Shown here piece after piece: positions 6,228-8,196 of a stretch of DNA of 8,196 bases (the stretch's first letter is position 1; each line of letters begins with the position of its first letter). The stretch comes from Syntrophomonadaceae bacterium (lineage in GTDB: Bacteria; Bacillota; Syntrophomonadia; Syntrophomonadales; Syntrophomonadaceae): the NCBI GenBank assembly GCA_028683995.1, contig JAQUGU010000071.1, positions 1 through 8,196 of the forward strand, written 5' to 3'. Both the position numbers and the translations under genes were made by a program. The notes beneath the pieces are model-generated. The model was not told the origin of the DNA and did not search any database. It saw only the letters and a program-made list of their open reading frames with translations.

Positions 6228-6246
6228 TCTATATTTTTGCTATACT
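6217..6246 (+). promoter_or_regulatory. Promoter of the antitoxin-toxin operon
   Basis: TTGAAT (6217-6222) and TATACT (6241-6246) are separated by 18 nt. The -10 carries the extended TG motif (TGCTATACT). The ATG of the antitoxin follows 24 nt after the -10. The -35 lies in the right arm of the terminator-like hairpin. Confidence 0.65.
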
Positions 6247-6270
6247 ATGGGTGAGAAAGGGGTTGATATT

Positions 6271-6534
6271 ATGCCTATCATTCGTCCTATGGCCGACCTT
6301 AGAGATACGGTGAAAATTTCTGAGCTGTGCTATCAAAAGAACGAGCCGGTGTTTATTACCAAAAATGGCAGTGGACATCTTGTTGTTATGAGTATGGATA
6401 CCTATGAGAAACAGATGGGGATTTTGGATGTCTACCGCAAGTTGAGTGCTGCAGAAAAACAGTTGGAGGATGGGGTGCCACTTCTGGACGGCAAAGAAGT
6501 CTTTAGTAGATTGAGGAAGAAGCATGAAAAATGA
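6271..6534 (+). CDS. Phd/YefM-family antitoxin
   Basis: This 87-residue protein has the Phd/YefM N-terminal DNA-binding fold: MPIIRPMADLRDTVKISELC, then EPVFITKNGSGHLVVMSMDT with the typical ITKNG...VVMS..TYE motif. A C-terminal helical region (about 50-87) would bind and neutralise the toxin. Phd/YefM proteins also repress their own promoter, usually better as a complex with the toxin. The start at 6271 is preceded by AAAGGGG 8 nt or so upstream; an in-frame extension back to 6217 would run through the promoter and is unlikely. The end overlaps the toxin gene by 11 nt, so the two are translationally coupled. The length is normal and nothing is missing, so this is the one TA module in the window that looks complete. 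Confidence 0.9.
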   Translation: MPIIRPMADLRDTVKISELCYQKNEPVFITKNGSGHLVVMSMDTYEKQMGILDVYRKLSAAEKQLEDGVPLLDGKEVFSRLRKKHEK

Positions 6535-6844
6535 GCGTTTTCAAATCCTCTATACACCACTGGCCTATGAGGATTTAGATGAAATGGACACCTATATCAG
6601 TGAAACACTTTTTAACTCACAGGCAGCGGAAAAAATCATGGAAGAAATAGAAAAATCCATTAGCCAGCTGGAGCAATTCCCAGACATCGGCAGCGAAGTG
6701 GCAGATCCTCATCTGTCAAGGAAAGGATACCGCAAGCTGGTGGTCAATAACTATCTGATATTTCACCTTATTAATGCCGAGCAAAAGCAGGTCATTATCA
6801 TGCGTGTTCTGTATGGTGCAAGGGAATATCACAACCTGCTATAA
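6524..6844 (+). CDS. RelE/ParE-family toxin
   Basis: This 106-residue protein has the RelE/ParE superfamily plan. An N-terminal strand and helix (FQILYTPLAYEDLDEMDTYI) are followed by a helix with QAAEKIMEEIEKSI and LEQFPDIGSE. The core strands (GYRKLVVNNYLIFHLI, then QVIIMRVLYGAREYHNLL) carry the family-typical R..V..NY...........I.RV..G.R.Y pattern. Family members either cleave mRNA on the ribosome (RelE-type) or poison DNA gyrase (ParE-type); the sequence alone does not decide which, though this Firmicutes type is often paired with a Phd/YefM antitoxin as here. GAGGA lies just before ATG 6524 inside the antitoxin gene. The conserved arginine near the C-terminus (in YGAREY) and the tail are present, so it should be active. 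A terminator-like hairpin follows 30 nt after the stop. Confidence 0.9.
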   Translation: MKNERFQILYTPLAYEDLDEMDTYISETLFNSQAAEKIMEEIEKSISQLEQFPDIGSEVADPHLSRKGYRKLVVNNYLIFHLINAEQKQVIIMRVLYGAREYHNLL

Positions 6845-6873
6845 TCAAAAAAAACAAATATCACACAAGAAAT

Positions 6874-6897
6874 GCAGTCGTTATCGGTTGCGTTTTT
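6874..6897 (+). terminator. Terminator of the antitoxin-toxin operon
   Basis: GCAGTCG (6874-6880) pairs with CGGTTGC (6885-6891) with two G-U pairs and a TTAT loop, followed directly by GTTTTTATT. It also lies between convergent genes, but no good T-tract is found for the minus-strand gene ending at 6911. Confidence 0.6.
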
Positions 6898-6910
6898 ATT
6901 ATAATTTTCT

Positions 6911-7408
6911 TTAATCCTGCGGAATATGTTCAAGAATATAAGGTAAAACCGCATCAGGTGAAATGTTCAAAGCCGTGGCAATTTCCTGATATAACTGTTT
7001 TTCTGCTGCATTCATCATATTTTCATCAGTCATAGGCAATTTTTTGCCACTCGAATTCCTGGTTTCTCTTTCCAGATGTATGGTCTTAATGATTTTGGCC
7101 ATTTCATTAGTATTTCCCGACTTGAGAGCAGCTTGATATATGTTCCTTCGTTCTCGCATATCCTCAATCCAAATGGTTTCTATTTCCGGCATCCCAGCTA
7201 TTAATAACTCTACCTCATCTCGAGTAATAATTGGTCTCATCAAAACACTTTGACTATTTACCGGGACTTTAATAATCAGGTTATCCTGGTATACAGGGTT
7301 TAAAACATAGTATTGAATTTCGTCGTTACCATTCTCTTCTGTTGTAATATCTGTAATCTGGCATACTCCCGTTGAACCGTAGATAATATAATCATTCACT
7401 TTAAACAT
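6911..7408 (-). CDS. CarD/CdnL-family transcription regulator
   Basis: This 165-residue protein opens with the CarD/TRCF RNA polymerase-interaction fold (about 1-65): FKVNDYIIYGSTGVCQITDI, YYVLNPVY and IKVPVNSQSVLMRPI. A helical C-terminal domain follows with W80 in IETIWIEDMRERRNIYQAAL, the conserved Trp/Arg region that in studied CarD proteins contacts the upstream edge of the transcription bubble. CarD-type proteins bind the RNA polymerase beta subunit and tune initiation. The start is ATG 7408-7406 with GGGAGG about 6 nt upstream. The length is typical of the short Firmicutes members. Its neighbours are TA genes rather than core transcription genes, so it may be an accessory paralogue, not the essential one. 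It is transcribed away from the orphan DinJ-like gene and towards the RelE-type toxin gene. No clear promoter could be fixed in 7409-7505. Confidence 0.9.
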   Translation of the reverse strand: MFKVNDYIIYGSTGVCQITDITTEENGNDEIQYYVLNPVYQDNLIIKVPVNSQSVLMRPIITRDEVELLIAGMPEIETIWIEDMRERRNIYQAALKSGNTNEMAKIIKTIHLERETRNSSGKKLPMTDENMMNAAEKQLYQEIATALNISPDAVLPYILEHIPQD

Positions 7409-7509
7409 ATGGTCCTCCCTGGTTAAGAATTTAAAAAAGCCGTGCTATTAAAAGAGACCCTAACAGCTGAAAAGTGTCGGCAAACTTACACTTCCAAATA
7501 CATTATATC

Positions 7510-7551
7510 AAAAAATCAAATTTTGATGCATTCCCCGCGGAGTAACGGGGA
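7510..7551 (-). terminator. Hairpins behind the DinJ-like gene, possible terminator
   Basis: On the minus strand, TCCCCG/CGGGGA (7532-7537 and 7546-7551, 8-nt loop) forms a GC-rich stem. It is followed by an A/T stem ATCAAA/TTTGAT (7515-7527) and then a T-run (7514-7510). The order stem, stem, T-run suggests a terminator for the gene ending at 7567, though the T-run adjoins only the weak second stem. Confidence 0.4.
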
Positions 7552-7566
7552 TTTACGAACAGACTT

Positions 7567-7794
7567 TTAAAGGTCGATCTCAGCATTGAATTGCTCCTCG
7601 GTAAGCGTACTCACTGACAGAGGTTTACTCTGCGGGAGCTTTAATTCAAAGGGAATACCTCGTTGAAGCACTACCTGCCTGAGAAAAAGTCCGATTGCGT
7701 TTGACATCGGGATACCAAGCTGTTCTAAAACAAGCTCTGCCTGTTCTTTGACTTCCGGCTCGACACGGGCAAATATATTTGATGTTCTTGCCAA
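7567..7794 (-). CDS. RelB/DinJ-family antitoxin, C-terminally shortened, no toxin
   Basis: The 75-residue product has the full N-terminal ribbon-helix-helix part of DinJ/RelB antitoxins: ARTSNIFARVEPEVKEQAEL, LEQLGIPMSNAIGLFLRQVV and QRGIPFELKLPQ. DinJ proteins repress their own promoter and wrap a C-terminal arm around a YafQ/RelE-type RNase. Here the frame ends in LTEEQFNAEIDL, where relatives normally continue for another 10-20 residues, and the following DNA does not continue the family in any frame I read. No toxin gene follows before the CarD-like gene. The start is TTG 7794-7792, supported by AGGAGG 8 nt upstream; no ATG or GTG is better placed. The promoter and operator are intact, so it is probably still made and DNA-binding. 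It may be a solitary regulator or an anti-addiction remnant, or a decaying module. Confidence 0.85.
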   Translation of the reverse strand: MARTSNIFARVEPEVKEQAELVLEQLGIPMSNAIGLFLRQVVLQRGIPFELKLPQSKPLSVSTLTEEQFNAEIDL

Positions 7795-7818
7795 ACGAAC
7801 ACCTCCTATTCTGCTACT

Positions 7819-7848
7819 ATTATGCCCGGTTGTATTGCGAAATGCAAT
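7819..7848 (-). promoter_or_regulatory. Promoter and likely operator of the DinJ-like gene
   Basis: On the minus strand, TTGCAT (7847-7842) and CATAAT (7824-7819) are separated by exactly 17 nt. An inverted repeat ATTGC-N5-GCAAT (7834-7848) overlaps the -35 region, a natural binding site for the ribbon-helix-helix antitoxin it precedes. Promoter and repeat are seen; autoregulation is inferred from the family. Confidence 0.6.
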
Positions 7849-7861
7849 CGTTTAGCTGAAG

Positions 7862-8136
7862 AATAATAGAATCAACAGGTGAAGCAAGGGAGGTTCTTTT
7901 TCCTTCCTTTTGTTCGGCCTTAAATACAATGTTTTGACTGATTTGATTTAATTTCGAAAATCTTTTCGCCCAGGAAGGAATTTATAATGTATAAGAATAA
8001 ATATTTTTTAGGCATACCCCGTTCCTTTCTGTGAATAGTTAAATACAGATTGGTATACTTATTAGGATCTGCTCAAATCTCAGATTAAGAAGGAGTGCCC
8101 TTGGATTATTGATATTACTAGATAAGGGGAGAAGAT
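7862..8136 (+). other. Non-coding region upstream of the carbamate kinase gene
   Basis: No gene is visible on either strand. It holds a 14-bp palindrome CGAAAA-TC-TTTTCG (7955-7968), a possible -35 TTGACT (7934-7939) lacking a matching -10, and a TGGTATACT (8051-8059) resembling an extended -10. Two A/T-rich stretches, around 7988-8005 and 8031-8046 (TGAATAGTTAAATA at 8032-8045), loosely resemble arginine-repressor (ARG box) half sites; this is a weak match. Confidence 0.3.
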
Positions 8137-8196
8137 ATGGATAATAAAATCGCCGTAGTCGCCTTTGGTGGAAACGCACTTCATCCGGAGCATCAA
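8137..8196 (+). CDS. arcC: Carbamate kinase, partial (first 20 codons)
   Basis: The visible residues include KIAVVAFGGNALHPE. This matches the N-terminal nucleotide/phosphate-binding motif of carbamate kinases in the amino-acid kinase superfamily, usually written K.VVALGGNAL. The enzyme transfers phosphate between carbamoyl phosphate and ADP, making ATP during arginine, agmatine or purine breakdown, in the cytoplasm. The start at 8137 is supported by GGGGAG about 5-6 nt upstream. Only the first 20 residues lie in the window, so the active-site lysines and any arcA/arcB neighbours cannot be checked. Other amino-acid kinases (aspartate, glutamate, UMP kinase) usually lack the GGNAL pattern, so the call is fairly safe. 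Confidence 0.8.
   Translation, partial: MDNKIAVVAFGGNALHPEHQ

Noticed and set aside
7888..7914. Hairpin GGGAGG/CCTTCC followed by TTTTGTT on the plus strand
   Set aside because: It is terminator-like, but no plus-strand gene lies upstream and one pair is G-U, so it is probably chance.

Overview
The window looks like a low-to-moderate GC Firmicutes (Clostridia-type) chromosome. Shine-Dalgarno sequences are strong (AGGAGG/GGGGAG) and GTG and TTG starts are used. There is a type II signal peptide lipoprotein, a DUF2680-like secreted protein, a clostridial-style CarD-like regulator and several small toxin-antitoxin (TA) genes. I cannot name the species.

Layout. (1) 1-300, minus strand: the 5' end of a HicB-like antitoxin gene leaves the left edge. 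Just upstream, overlapping it by 4 nt (GTGA), is a coding remnant with no start codon. (2) 317-884, plus strand: a structured leader followed by a short MORN-repeat protein with an anomalous C-terminus. An exact anti-Shine-Dalgarno segment and a second stem in the leader interleave like a pseudoknot. (3) 974-2694: a second set of interleaved inverted repeats precedes a lipoprotein gene, with a coiled-coil-like gene of unknown function right behind it in the same frame. 2695-2915 holds no convincing gene. (4) 2916-5659: a secreted DUF2680-like protein, a terminator-like hairpin, then an OmpR-family response regulator and a HAMP/HisKA/HATPase sensor kinase as a tight operon. (5) 5660-6230: a non-coding stretch with a 17-bp palindrome, then a broken surface or secreted protein gene whose start and body are in different frames. 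(6) 6199-6897: a complete Phd/YefM-type antitoxin and RelE/ParE-type toxin operon with its own promoter and terminator. (7) 6911-7848, minus strand: a CarD-family RNA polymerase-binding regulator and, upstream of it, a DinJ/RelB antitoxin gene that is C-terminally shortened and has no toxin. Its promoter carries an inverted repeat. (8) 7862-8196: about 275 bp of non-coding DNA, then the first 20 codons of a probable carbamate kinase.

How the genes fit together. The two-component system and the upstream secreted protein resemble an envelope-sensing unit. The rest is accessory: three separate TA loci, only one of them visibly intact, plus at least two gene remnants. This suggests repeated insertion and deletion. 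No tRNA, rRNA, CRISPR array or transposase was seen. I did not recognise a complete new defence system. The most unusual signals are the two interleaved inverted-repeat leaders at 361-447 and 974-1038.
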